A stretch of DNA of 64,000 bases from Nitrospira sp. (GCA_009594865.1 VOPT01000035.1:1-64000); one strand, 5' to 3'. Numbered from the stretch's first letter, positions 50,127-59,297 are shown. A program made the numbers and translations. Notes: generated by a model from the letters alone, not told the origin.

Positions 50127-51278
50127 TCAGGCCTTAAAATGTTTGCTGAGGGTGAGGGCTTGTCGTTGGTATGACGAGCCGAGCGCCGTCCCATAGACTT
50201 GCGATGGGACCGTCAACATTCGATCATACACTACTTTGAAGAAGGTTTGCCCGTCATGAATCAGGAAGGGCACGTCGTGCGGGCGGACTTCCAGCACGAC
50301 CTGCGTGCCGCGCATCGTCCCGTCGCCATAGCCGAAGCCGGGGTCGAAGAACCCCGCATAGTGCGTGCGGAGTTCGCCGCAGGCCGCTTCATACGCCACC
50401 ATTTCGGCGGCATACCCGGACGGGACGCGGATGCGCTCTTTCGACGCGAGGATGTAAAATTCTTCCGGCTCCAACAGCAGGCTGTCATGCCGGTGCCGCT
50501 TGAGCGGTTCCCAGAAATCCAGGGCTGCATAGTGACCGATCTTCGCCAGGTCGATGACATGGCTGTTTTTTTTCGCCCGATACCCGATGACGGTATCTTC
50601 GCGTGCGCTGCCGGTGAGGTCGATCCGCAGGAACAGCCCGCGGTCTGTCCGGAAGTCTTTGTGAGAGAGCGGCTTCGGGGAGGACGCATTGTGGAAGAGC
50701 AGCGGATCGGCGTCGTGCAATTTTTTGAGGGCGGTGTCCGACACCGTCGCATCGCCCCGCACGAAACGGATTTGATTGAGCGAATCACCGGTGCGGACTT
50801 TAATAGCGAATGACCGGGGAACCACTTCCAGGTAGAGGGGGCCTGTATAGCCGGCCCGGATCTCATCAAACCCGGCATTGAGGTCGGTCACGACACGGGT
50901 GAAGACGTCCAATCGTCCTGTGGTGCTTTTCGGGTTGGCACGGGCGCGCAGCGTGGCCGGCAGTTCCAGATGCTCCAGGAGCGGTACCAGATACACATGG
51001 CCCTTCTCCAGAATGGCGCCTTGCGTCAGGTCCATCTCATACATGACGAGATCGGACTGATAAAAGTCGAGCACATTGAGACGGCTGCTGATGGCCGATA
51101 ACTCGGGCAGGAAGCTACTGATCAGCCGGTAGGCTTTTTTGCCCAGTCGCAAGTCCAGACTGGCCGGCTGGATTTGCCGGTCTTCGATCGGGGCGTCGGA
51201 CTTGATGGCGCCACGGGCGATCAGTTGGGTAATGTGCTGGTACGGCAGAATGCCCTTCGCGGACGCGGCACGTTTCAC
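50127..51278 (-). CDS. dcd: Double-domain 2'-deoxycytidine 5'-triphosphate deaminase
   Basis: A 383-residue protein made of two dCTP deaminase/dUTPase-type domains in tandem. The first copy has SLDLRLG (40-46), RARANPKSTTGRLD (111-124) and GPLYLEV with Glu151; the second has FFDPGFGYGDG and TQVVLEVRPHDV near the C-terminus. The enzyme makes dUTP (or dUMP) from dCTP. Doubled forms of this length are known in some Proteobacteria. It starts with GTG whose last two bases open the TGA of kamA (GTGA overlap), so it is translationally coupled. A DNA-precursor enzyme between kamA and glycosyltransferases is an odd neighbour. Confidence 0.85.
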   Translation of the reverse strand: MKRAASAKGILPYQHITQLIARGAIKSDAPIEDRQIQPASLDLRLGKKAYRLISSFLPELSAISSRLNVLDFYQSDLVMYEMDLTQGAILEKGHVYLVPLLEHLELPATLRARANPKSTTGRLDVFTRVVTDLNAGFDEIRAGYTGPLYLEVVPRSFAIKVRTGDSLNQIRFVRGDATVSDTALKKLHDADPLLFHNASSPKPLSHKDFRTDRGLFLRIDLTGSAREDTVIGYRAKKNSHVIDLAKIGHYAALDFWEPLKRHRHDSLLLEPEEFYILASKERIRVPSGYAAEMVAYEAACGELRTHYAGFFDPGFGYGDGTMRGTQVVLEVRPHDVPFLIHDGQTFFKVVYDRMLTVPSQVYGTALGSSYQRQALTLSKHFKA

Positions 51279-52408
51279 AGGTGCTCACCCCCTCCGTCAC
51301 ACCCGTTGCCGGCAGCGGCCCAAGATGGGTGAGCGCCTACCATCGGCAACTCGCGGCCTTGAGGGGAGCCAGGCTGAGGATAGTGATACGTATTGTTTTC
51401 GTAGTTTCTCAGCACCGCACCATCTTCATCGAGGTTGACGAGATATTCTCCAGGGAGCAGGGGAATTTTCCCGCCACCGCCGGGGGCATCGATTACAAAG
51501 TGAGGAACCGCCATCCCGCTGGTGTGACCTTGCAAGGACTTGATGATTTTCAGCCCTGTCTCCACTGAAGTCCGGAAATGATTCGTGCCCTTGGTCAAGT
51601 CTGCCTGATACAGGTAATAGGGTTTGACGCGCGCCAGCAGGAGCTGGTGCATCAGTCGTTTCATGACCTCGGGATCATCGTTAACCCCTTTCAGTAACAC
51701 AGTCTGTGCTCCCAGGGGAACCCCGGCGTCCGCCAACAGGCCGCACGCGCGTTTCACTTCCGGCGTCAGTTCATCCGGATGGTTGAAGTGCAGATTCATA
51801 TAGAAGGGATGATATTTCTTGATGATCTCACAGAGTTTCGGCGTAATCCGCTCGGGGAGGCTGCCCGGTACGCGCGTCCCGATGCGGATCAATTCCAGAT
51901 GGGGAATGGTGCGGAGCGATTTGAGGATTCGTTCCAAGAGGTGATCGGGCAGTAACAGCGGATCACCACCGGATAGGATCACATCCCGCACTTCCTGATG
52001 TTCACGCAGATAGGCGATGGCCCGGTCGAGTTCTCCCTTTTTGAGGAAGCCCGGTTTGCCGACCAGCCGCTTTCGGGTACAAAACCGGCAATAGATCGGG
52101 CACTGATTGGTGACCATTAACAGCACACGGTCGGGATACCGGTGGACCAGATGGGGCACCGGGCTCATCAGGTCTTCTTCGAGCGGATCATCCTCTGCAT
52201 CGGCGTCGGCCATTTCAGCGCGATCGGGCACCACCTGCTTCCAAATCGCGTCACCCTTTTCCTTGATGGTGGCCAGCACAGTTGGCGTAATGCGCATGGG
52301 GTAGTCACCCACGATGTCCTCAACTTCTTTGGGGTCGACACCGAGCCGCTCGGCCAAGTCTTTTGGCTTCACCACGCTTTGAGCCAGGATGCGTTTCCAA
52401 TCCTCCAC
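51275..52408 (-). CDS. KamA-family radical SAM lysine 2,3-aminomutase
   Basis: A 377-residue enzyme that moves an amino group in lysine (to beta-lysine) with SAM, a [4Fe-4S] cluster and PLP. The cluster motif is C103-P-I-Y-C107-R-F-C110; DVILSGGDPLLLP and IRIGTRVPGSLPERIT are family segments, and the PLP-lysine context VIDAPGGGGKIPLLPG is intact. It could be lysine aminomutase proper or the EF-P-modifying EpmB branch; neither EF-P nor EpmA is nearby. The GTG at 52408 has AAAGGA upstream, better than the TTG at 52438. The C-terminus has a single Cys (GNGCDGG) instead of a zinc-site cluster. Confidence 0.85.
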   Translation of the reverse strand: MEDWKRILAQSVVKPKDLAERLGVDPKEVEDIVGDYPMRITPTVLATIKEKGDAIWKQVVPDRAEMADADAEDDPLEEDLMSPVPHLVHRYPDRVLLMVTNQCPIYCRFCTRKRLVGKPGFLKKGELDRAIAYLREHQEVRDVILSGGDPLLLPDHLLERILKSLRTIPHLELIRIGTRVPGSLPERITPKLCEIIKKYHPFYMNLHFNHPDELTPEVKRACGLLADAGVPLGAQTVLLKGVNDDPEVMKRLMHQLLLARVKPYYLYQADLTKGTNHFRTSVETGLKIIKSLQGHTSGMAVPHFVIDAPGGGGKIPLLPGEYLVNLDEDGAVLRNYENNTYHYPQPGSPQGRELPMVGAHPSWAAAGNGCDGGGEHL

Positions 52409-52443
52409 GTGTCTATCCTTTCGCTGATGCCGTTCCAACCGGC

Positions 52444-52460
52444 CCGGCCGTATCGGCCGG
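52444..52460 (-). promoter_or_regulatory. GC-rich hairpin in the kamA leader
   Basis: CCGGCCG-TAT-CGGCCGG is a perfect seven-pair stem with a three-base loop, 36 bases before the kamA start. It could act as a weak attenuator; no T-run follows. Confidence 0.3.
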
Positions 52461-52500
52461 CGCCTGTTCCTGGCATCTCGTCTGATCCGTGATCTTCAGC

Positions 52501-52525
52501 GGTCGCCCTAGGGGCGTCGGCGACC
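52501..52525 (-). terminator. Hairpin just after the small glutaredoxin gene
   Basis: GGTCGCC (52501-52507) and GGCGACC (52519-52525) form a seven-pair stem four bases after the minus-strand stop at 52529. No T-run follows, so it may be a weak or Rho-linked end. Confidence 0.3.
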
Positions 52526-52528
52526 TCT

Positions 52529-52774
52529 TCACGGTTGCGCCTTGTCGTAATGGGTGTCTAGGTGGGCCAGGATGTCGTGGGTTTCCGAGAGCACGGTGTC
52601 TCCGTCTTTTAAGACTGGAACATAATATTGGCCGGAAACCTCGAAGACTTGTTTGCGCATCGGCCGGAAGTCCGGCACGACTACGTCCTCATAGGACAGG
52701 TTCAATTCACTGAGGCGATCCCGAACGACCGCGCAATCGGGACACCATCGCACATGATAGAAGGTCAGAGCCAT
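52529..52774 (-). CDS. Glutaredoxin-like protein with CPDC active site
   Basis: An 81-residue thioredoxin-fold protein: active-site C11-P-D-C14 in HVRWCPDCAVVR, a cis-Pro segment YYVPVLKDGDTVLSET, and the C-terminal helix. It resembles the N-terminal half of glutathione S-transferases or a free glutaredoxin and should exchange disulfides. It lies 73 bases after the ATP-grasp-like gene and 120 bases before kamA on the same strand. AGGA precedes the ATG. Confidence 0.8.
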   Translation of the reverse strand: MALTFYHVRWCPDCAVVRDRLSELNLSYEDVVVPDFRPMRKQVFEVSGQYYVPVLKDGDTVLSETHDILAHLDTHYDKAQP

Positions 52775-52847
52775 GAGTTCCTATTGGGGAAAAGAGTGAG
52801 TATCCATAGTCTGAATCATTGAGGGCATTCCCGCCATCACCCCACCC

Positions 52848-54461
52848 CTAGGCAGCAACGTTTGGCGCGATCGCACAAGGCGCCATGATTGCGTCGACCA
52901 TGCCGTGAATGATCTTCTTATTCGCAGGACAGAGTGTTGCAAGAATTCCCCCCAGTTCGGCCTTGTCGCCGGCAACAAAATAATAGGGAGACAAGCGAAC
53001 CCGTCCGGACATCGGCACCACGCTGTCGCTTCGTTCATCCCAATAGGTCGCCTCGAACAAACGGCCCTTATGGAATTCTTGAAGCACGTAAGGGATCGTC
53101 GAAAAGGACTGCAGCGCTTGCTCCAGGGCAGCAGCCCATTCGATTTGCGGCAGGTCATGCCCGATGGAGACGCCCCGGCTGCCCCAGGCGAGCTCGGAGA
53201 ATCCGGAGGGTTTGACCACTAACTGCCGTTCCTTTTGAGTCGTGTGGGCCAGGCGGCGAAAATCCGATACGGCTCGCCCGCTGATGAGGAGATGCGGAAT
53301 GACGGCCGTCGGAGGTACGGGTTGGGGGTCGAGAATCCAGGTGCGAGGAAGTAATCGTCCCAAGTTCGTTCTCGTCTCGGCGGTCAACGTCTGCTCCCAG
53401 AATGGCGCCAGCTCAGGGTGATGGAACAGGCCGAATGCCAACTTTTCCTCTAAGGCCGGCTTGTAAGGCGGCGTGACGGCTACCTGTCCCTTCTTGGCAG
53501 CATACATCATGAGCTCGGATTTCGGGATGTTCTTCAAGTCGAACAGCTCAAAAAAACGGTAGAGCAATCCGATTGTCCGCATGCCTTGCTCATCCTGGAG
53601 ATACAGCCCTTCATCGGTGCAACGAACCGCCCGCGGTTCGACACAAAATGCCTGGAAACCGATGTCCCGCAGGCGCTGGGCGATCCATTCCATCTCCGGG
53701 CGGTACTCTTTCGCCTCGTCGGACACGACAATCGCAAGACAACCGTCCTGGTCGCCCTGCTGAGCGCGTAGCATTGCGGCGAACCCTTGCAACATGCCGT
53801 CACGGCCGGCAATCAGGGGAGACCGTTCGGATGGTGTAGAAGCGGATGACGGGGTGAGGCCGAGCTGGTCATCGTAGGCGCGTGTCATGCAAGCCGTCAG
53901 GCCGATTCCGCCTGGAACGGAATCGAGCTCCGTGATCACCATGCCATCGGCAGTCGGAATGACATCAGGCCGAATGATGCCGGGTATGAGATTTCGAAAC
54001 CGCTTCATCCGGCTGAAGGTGATCAGGGATTCCGGTTTGCCCTGATCGAGATAGGCCGCAACCCAGCCGGGCTGGGTTCCGCGGGTACTTTCTTGATAGA
54101 GACGATTCAATGCCCGGTAAAAGGCCAGCAGATCATGCCCTAAGTGCTGAAAAAATATCGCGTCAGACGAGGAGAGCGGAAAGGGCGTCGGGGAGAGGCG
54201 GAAGCGTACCGGCGACACTCCGGAACCGGCCGTGGCTGTGCCCTGTTCCGTGTCGGCCGAGCCATAGACGCCGGCGTGAACGAGCGTATCACGGATTGCG
54301 AGACAACGTCGGCGGGCTTCGTCGGAGTTCAACGGCTCACGTGAATGTTGTGCCAGTGCCAATGCCATATCCTCGATGCTCGCAGCGCCGTCGCATGCTT
54401 CGCAGTCGCGGTCGGATTCGAGGTGGAGCAAATCGTACCATGGCCTCTTGCACTGGTACAA
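52848..54461 (-). CDS. ATP-grasp-like ligase of unknown substrate
   Basis: A protein of up to 537 residues. The C-terminal half carries ATP-grasp-like features: LVVKPSGFSELAWGSRGVSI (a Lys and glycine-rich loop), then YVLQEFHKGRLFEATYWDE (the Glu-containing hinge), and GRVRLSPYYFVAG. The N-terminal half has VITELDSVPGGIGLTACM, reminiscent of the glutathionylspermidine-synthase-like preATP-grasp region. Enzymes of this fold join a carboxylate to an amine or thiol with ATP. Near the N-terminus is a CxxC (Cys20, Cys23). The start is uncertain: TTG at 54461 is the most upstream before a stop; ATG at 54368 is the alternative. Confidence 0.65.
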   Translation of the reverse strand: MYQCKRPWYDLLHLESDRDCEACDGAASIEDMALALAQHSREPLNSDEARRRCLAIRDTLVHAGVYGSADTEQGTATAGSGVSPVRFRLSPTPFPLSSSDAIFFQHLGHDLLAFYRALNRLYQESTRGTQPGWVAAYLDQGKPESLITFSRMKRFRNLIPGIIRPDVIPTADGMVITELDSVPGGIGLTACMTRAYDDQLGLTPSSASTPSERSPLIAGRDGMLQGFAAMLRAQQGDQDGCLAIVVSDEAKEYRPEMEWIAQRLRDIGFQAFCVEPRAVRCTDEGLYLQDEQGMRTIGLLYRFFELFDLKNIPKSELMMYAAKKGQVAVTPPYKPALEEKLAFGLFHHPELAPFWEQTLTAETRTNLGRLLPRTWILDPQPVPPTAVIPHLLISGRAVSDFRRLAHTTQKERQLVVKPSGFSELAWGSRGVSIGHDLPQIEWAAALEQALQSFSTIPYVLQEFHKGRLFEATYWDERSDSVVPMSGRVRLSPYYFVAGDKAELGGILATLCPANKKIIHGMVDAIMAPCAIAPNVAA

Positions 54462-54582
54462 GTCGGCGAGGCGTCAGAGAGGCTCGTTGTCAGCTCTTAG
54501 GTCCGCTCAGCAGGCCTTGAAACGGCAAGCCTGTGGAATAGTAGGACCACGTGCAGGTTAGTGTTACAATGCGCGCCAGCGC

Positions 54583-56091
54583 ATGACGAGTCCACTCGTT
54601 CCAATCCCCCCAGCGAGTCCCTCACGACCGGTAGGGCAGTCTCTCCTGCAGATCGTGCCGAGCACGTCTTGTCTTCAGTGTGAGGTGTGTTGCCGGTTTC
54701 CCGAGAAGGACAGCTTCTTGCGCCCCTTCTTCACGGGCGATGAGATCTGGGCAGCGGTCGCGGCCGGCCTGGCACCGGAACTGTTTCCGTCTACCGAAGG
54801 CGCACAAATTCATCTGGTCCCGAATCCGGCTGGTGAAGGATATGTCTGCCCGGCCTTCGATAGTGAGACCTCGCACTGTCGGATCTATGAAGTTCGCCCG
54901 CTGGACTGTCGACTCTATCCGTTTGCCTTGATGTGGGATGCTGAGCGCACCCATGTTCTCCTCGGGTGGGATACGAAGTGCCCCTATATGCGCGAGGCCC
55001 CCTCGTCGCTGGTGGACCAGGCAATCGATGCGGTGGCGCAATGGATTGAAGCGGATGAGCGGGTGGACACGCTGGTTCGGTATCCCAGGCTCATCGGACG
55101 CTTTCAGGATGATGTCATCTCTTTGCGTACATTGGCACGGGTGACCGAACGTGTGCAGCAAGGAAAGGCGCGCATAACCAGGCACCCCCTGACGATTCAG
55201 GATCGAGGCCGGATCGAAGCCGCAGTGGCTGTCACCGCCGGATTGCAAGAGGCCCCGCTCGCCGCCGCGTCGTTCGCCTACCATTACATCTGGAAACATC
55301 GGTTGACCTACACATGGGGAGAGCTGCAGGGGCAGCTGTGCCTGTTCGCCCAATCGCCCGACGGGATATTCCTGGCCTTGCCTCCCTTGGGGGAAGGGTC
55401 CATCGATCAGCCCACGGCCGACGCTTTTCGGCTGATGCGGGAGTGGAATGGGGATTCGTCCGTCACGCGGATGGAGAATGTGCCGGGATCTTTCGTGCCC
55501 GCATTGCGTGCGTTGGGATATGAGGTGCGTGAAAAAGAGCCGGACTATCTCTACGCTGCTGCGGATGTCGTCGACCTTGCAGGAGACGCGTACCGATCAC
55601 CTCGCGCAGCCTGTAATCGCTTCATGCGCGAGCATGGCGGGGTGCTGGAACCCTACGATGCGCGCGATCAGACGGCGTGTGTGAGTCTGTTTCGTGAATG
55701 GAGAGAACAGAAGCTGCGGTCCGGATCGGATCAGTGGGCCAATGCGCTGTTGGATGATGCCGTCGGAGCCCATGCGACAGCGTTGTCGGCACATACGGAG
55801 TTGGGCCTCACTGGAGCAGTGGTGCGAGTCGGGGGGCGCATTCGAGCCTATACGATGGGGCTGTGGCTCAATCAATCTGTGTTCTGTGTCTTGCTGGAAG
55901 TGGCGGATCGGGATATGGTGGGGGCCGGCGCGTTCGTGTTTCGTGAATTCTGTCGCCAAGCGCTCGCCAAAGGTGCATGTTGGATCAATACGATGGATGA
56001 TTCCGGTCTTCCGAGCCTGGCGAAAGCCAAGCAGTGGTATCATCCGGCGCGATTGCTGCCGAATTATGTTGTGACGGAGTGCCGACGATGA
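54583..56091 (+). CDS. YkgJ cysteine-cluster/DUF2156 fusion protein
   Basis: A 502-residue protein. The N-terminal 115 residues are a YkgJ-type cysteine cluster (C30-LQ-C33-EV-C36-C37, then C89, C99 and C109 in CRIYEVRPLDCRLYPF), likely to bind Zn or Fe-S. After a helical stretch, about 235-500 is a DUF2156-like tandem GNAT domain (LYAAADVVDLAGDAYRSPRA, LEVADRDMVGAGAFVFREFC, CWINTMDDSGLPSLAKAK), the fold of aminoacyl-phosphatidylglycerol synthase tails and FemX-like aminoacyl transferases. It has no TM segment. It diverges from the ATP-grasp-like gene, and its stop overlaps the ATG of the downstream hybrid kinase (ATGA). Confidence 0.8.
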   Translation: MTSPLVPIPPASPSRPVGQSLLQIVPSTSCLQCEVCCRFPEKDSFLRPFFTGDEIWAAVAAGLAPELFPSTEGAQIHLVPNPAGEGYVCPAFDSETSHCRIYEVRPLDCRLYPFALMWDAERTHVLLGWDTKCPYMREAPSSLVDQAIDAVAQWIEADERVDTLVRYPRLIGRFQDDVISLRTLARVTERVQQGKARITRHPLTIQDRGRIEAAVAVTAGLQEAPLAAASFAYHYIWKHRLTYTWGELQGQLCLFAQSPDGIFLALPPLGEGSIDQPTADAFRLMREWNGDSSVTRMENVPGSFVPALRALGYEVREKEPDYLYAAADVVDLAGDAYRSPRAACNRFMREHGGVLEPYDARDQTACVSLFREWREQKLRSGSDQWANALLDDAVGAHATALSAHTELGLTGAVVRVGGRIRAYTMGLWLNQSVFCVLLEVADRDMVGAGAFVFREFCRQALAKGACWINTMDDSGLPSLAKAKQWYHPARLLPNYVVTECRR

Positions 56092-59000
56092 CCGCCTCGT
56101 CCCTTCCAGGTTTCCCCCGCCGATCCTATCCGTGGCTTCCTGTGCTGATCGTGGGTATGACGATTGTGGCGCTGGTAATCGGCGTGGTCATGCTGCGCTC
56201 GATCGAGGTGCGGATGGTTGAAGCCACGGGAGAAAATCTCACCCTCGCCTCGGCGGAGATTGCGGACAAACTCGACCGCCTGCTCTTCGAGCGTCATGCG
56301 GATGTGCGCATGATGGCGCGCGCGTTCACCGACCGGTCTGTCGATAAAAAATATATCAACGAATATCTGCAGTGGATGAAGGAGACCTACGCGCCGGTCT
56401 ACCTCTGGCTGGGGGTGACGGATCCTCATGGACGCATGATTGCGGCCACGGATTCATCTGCCATCGGCCAGGACTATAGTCGGAGCGGCTGGTTCGAACG
56501 CGTGCGGCAGACCGGCACGGTGCAGGTCGATGAAGTCGAGATTCACGAATCGAATCATAAGATCGAGTCGATTGCCTTTACGGCTCCCATTGTCAATGTG
56601 AACGGACAGTTTCTCGGTGCGATCACAACCCGCATCGGGCTGCCGATGTTGGAGGATGTGCTGATCGAGACGGTGCGTGAAATTCAGCAGACCGACGGTG
56701 CGGGCGGTCAGTTCGAGTATCAGTTTTTGACCAAGGCAGGGGTGGTGTTTGTGGATTCCGCGTCACCCAGTGAGGAACGGACCAATCTCCGCGAAATGGG
56801 GTTGCCCTCGGTGTTGCTGAGTGGCTCGGGCAAGGCCGGGTACGTTGAGGAAATGCACGTGCGCCGGCACGTACCGGTGGTGACGGGCTATTCGCAAACC
56901 AAGGGCTACAGCGAATACTCCGGCCTGCAGTGGACGATTCTGTTGCGCATGGATCGCGACGTCATTCTGTTGCCGATCCGGGCGATGATGTGGAAACTGG
57001 GCATTGCCGGTGTGGTGGTGTGGGTCCCCATGGTGGGGCTGCTGCTCTGGGCCACCGGACGATTGCGGGAGCAGCATCGGCAAGCGCAGCAAGAGAGCGA
57101 ATGGGCCCGCGCGGCGGAAGCGGCCCTGTTGCAGAGCCAGGAACGCAACCGGGTCATCGTCGATACGGCCCTGGACGCCGTCATCTCCATGGATGCAGGC
57201 GGCATCATCACAGATTGGAATGCGCAGGCCGTCAATATTTTCGGGTGGGCACGCGAGGAAGCGCTGGGCCGGCGTGTGTCGGAGACGATCATTCCGGTTC
57301 GGGACCGGGAGGGGCATGAGCGCGGGCTGCGGCATTTCCTCGACACGGGGCAAGGCGCCCTTCTCAATCGGCGTATCGAGATGATGGGCAGTCATCGTGA
57401 CGGGCATGAATTCCCGGTGGAAATTACCATCTCTCCGGCCAGACTGGGCGACGCCTACATTTTCAGCGCCTTCATTCGCGATATCACCGCACGTAAACGC
57501 ACCGAACGCCAGCTGGCCTCGCAGTACGCCGTCACGCGCGTGTTGGCGGAATCGCGGACCCTGGAAGAAGCCGGTCCCAAAATTCTGCAGGCCATCTGCG
57601 AAAGCCTGGAATGGGAACTGGGCATCTTCTGGCGACTCGACCGGCAGGGCAGCGTATTGCGTTGTCTCGATGTGTGGCAGGCACCGGGGTTGAATGCCGA
57701 AGAATTTGTGCTCGACACCTGGCGCCATACTTTCGGCATCGGGAAGGGGCTTCCGGGGCGGATTTGGCAAGCGGGAGAGCCGACCTGGATCAAGGACGTC
57801 GTGCAGGAAGCGAATTTCCCTCGAGGCGGTGCCGCCTCACGCGTCGGACTGCATGGGGCTTTCGGATTCCCGGTTCGAGTGGGGACGGAGGTCGAGGGCG
57901 TCATCGAACTCTTCCGGCGCGAGATCAAGCAGCCTGACGAGCAATTGTTGAAGATGGTCGCCGATGTCGGTCTCAAGATCGGACAGTTCGGCGAACGAGC
58001 CCGTGCAGAGGATGCGTTGCGGCGCACGGAAGCCCAGCTCCAGCAGTCCCAAAAGATGGAAGCCGTCGGTCGACTGGCTGGCGGCGTGGCGCACGATTTC
58101 AATAACATGCTCACGGTGATTCGAGGATACAGTGAACTGGTGCTCAGCCGCCTGTTACCGACCGACGGGTTCCGGAAGGAGCTGGAGGAGGTCAAAAAAG
58201 CGGCGGATCGCGCATCCGGTCTGACCGGGCAGTTGTTGGCCTTCAGTCGCCGGCAATTCATCGCCCCGAAGGTGCTGGATCTGAATTCGGTGATCCATAA
58301 TATGGAAGGTATGCTCCGGCGCCTCCTGGGCGAAGATATCGTTGAGCTCTGTACTGTGCTGGATCCGGGGTTGGGGCAATTAAAGGCGGATCCCGGCCAG
58401 GTCGAACAGGTCATCATGAATCTGGCCGTCAACGCCCGCGATGCCATGCCGGACGGTGGCCGGTTGACCGTCGAGACGGCCAACGTGCAATTCGGCCAGC
58501 GCCGCAACCGCCCGCCGATGGGTGCCGAGCCTGGTTCCTACATTGCGCTCATCGTGCGCGATACCGGCCATGGAATGGACGAAGATACGCAGTCCCACGT
58601 CTTTGAGCCGTTTTTTACCACCAAGGAAAAGGGCAAGGGGACGGGACTGGGATTGTCCACTGTCTACGGCATTGTCAAACAAAGCGGCGGGTTCATCGAG
58701 GTGGAGAGCAAGCCGGGCCGCGGGGCCACCTTTAAAATCTTCTTCCCGCGCGTCGAGGCGGTCAGTGAGGAAACCGAATCGGTCCCCGTCGGCGGTGACT
58801 CGGTGAGGGGGCGCGAGACCGTGTTGTTGGTGGAGGATGAACCGGGAGTGCGGCGCTTGGTCAATGAGACACTGCGCCTCCACGGATACACGGTGTTGGA
58901 GGCTCGACATGGCATCGAGGCGTTGCTGACCGGCGCCAAACATGCCGGTCCGATCCATTTGCTGCTCACCGACGTGGTCATGCCCCAAATGAGCGGCCCG

Positions 59001-59189
59001 GAAGTGGCGGAAAAACTTGCCACGGTCCGCCCGGAAGTCAAAGTGCTGTATATGTCCGGCTATCCCGATCATCCGGCTTTCTCCAAAGGCGGCATCGATA
59101 CGGAGCACTCCTTTCTGCAAAAGCCTTTCACGCCCACGACGCTGGCCCAAAAGGTTCGTGAAGTGTTGGATGGGTCGAAGGTCGGCTGA
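56088..59189 (+). CDS. Cache-PAS-GAF hybrid sensor histidine kinase with receiver
   Basis: A 1033-residue protein: TM helix near 18-42, a periplasmic Cache domain (WLGVTDPHGRMIAATDSS), second TM helix (LGIAGVVVWVPMVGLLLWAT), PAS (VDTALDAVISMDAGGIITDW), a GAF domain (about 500-650), H-box AGGVAHDFNNMLTVIRGYS, HATPase (LNLAVNARDAMPDGG-like MPDGG segment, GKGTGLGLSTVYGIV), and a C-terminal receiver (LLLTDVVMPQMSGPEV). The ATG at 56088 overlaps the preceding stop, so the kinase is made together with the YkgJ/DUF2156 protein. Its kinase core resembles that of the hybrid kinase at 31.6 kb. Confidence 0.9.
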   Translation: MTASSLPGFPRRSYPWLPVLIVGMTIVALVIGVVMLRSIEVRMVEATGENLTLASAEIADKLDRLLFERHADVRMMARAFTDRSVDKKYINEYLQWMKETYAPVYLWLGVTDPHGRMIAATDSSAIGQDYSRSGWFERVRQTGTVQVDEVEIHESNHKIESIAFTAPIVNVNGQFLGAITTRIGLPMLEDVLIETVREIQQTDGAGGQFEYQFLTKAGVVFVDSASPSEERTNLREMGLPSVLLSGSGKAGYVEEMHVRRHVPVVTGYSQTKGYSEYSGLQWTILLRMDRDVILLPIRAMMWKLGIAGVVVWVPMVGLLLWATGRLREQHRQAQQESEWARAAEAALLQSQERNRVIVDTALDAVISMDAGGIITDWNAQAVNIFGWAREEALGRRVSETIIPVRDREGHERGLRHFLDTGQGALLNRRIEMMGSHRDGHEFPVEITISPARLGDAYIFSAFIRDITARKRTERQLASQYAVTRVLAESRTLEEAGPKILQAICESLEWELGIFWRLDRQGSVLRCLDVWQAPGLNAEEFVLDTWRHTFGIGKGLPGRIWQAGEPTWIKDVVQEANFPRGGAASRVGLHGAFGFPVRVGTEVEGVIELFRREIKQPDEQLLKMVADVGLKIGQFGERARAEDALRRTEAQLQQSQKMEAVGRLAGGVAHDFNNMLTVIRGYSELVLSRLLPTDGFRKELEEVKKAADRASGLTGQLLAFSRRQFIAPKVLDLNSVIHNMEGMLRRLLGEDIVELCTVLDPGLGQLKADPGQVEQVIMNLAVNARDAMPDGGRLTVETANVQFGQRRNRPPMGAEPGSYIALIVRDTGHGMDEDTQSHVFEPFFTTKEKGKGTGLGLSTVYGIVKQSGGFIEVESKPGRGATFKIFFPRVEAVSEETESVPVGGDSVRGRETVLLVEDEPGVRRLVNETLRLHGYTVLEARHGIEALLTGAKHAGPIHLLLTDVVMPQMSGPEVAEKLATVRPEVKVLYMSGYPDHPAFSKGGIDTEHSFLQKPFTPTTLAQKVREVLDGSKVG

Positions 59190-59224
59190 GCAGCGCAATT
59201 TGTCCGAGGCCCACTGTCGATCGC

Positions 59225-59254
59225 TTGAACTTTCTGCCGGTTTCCGTTTATCGT
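59225..59254 (+). promoter_or_regulatory. Candidate sigma-70 promoter for the CbbQ/NorQ-like gene
   Basis: TTGAAC (59225-59230) and TATCGT (59249-59254) are 18 bases apart, 43 bases before the ATG at 59298. A plausible independent promoter between the kinase stop and this gene. Confidence 0.4.
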
Positions 59255-59297
59255 GGCGCACCATGCAGATTATTCAATTTCAGGCAGGAGTGGCGGA

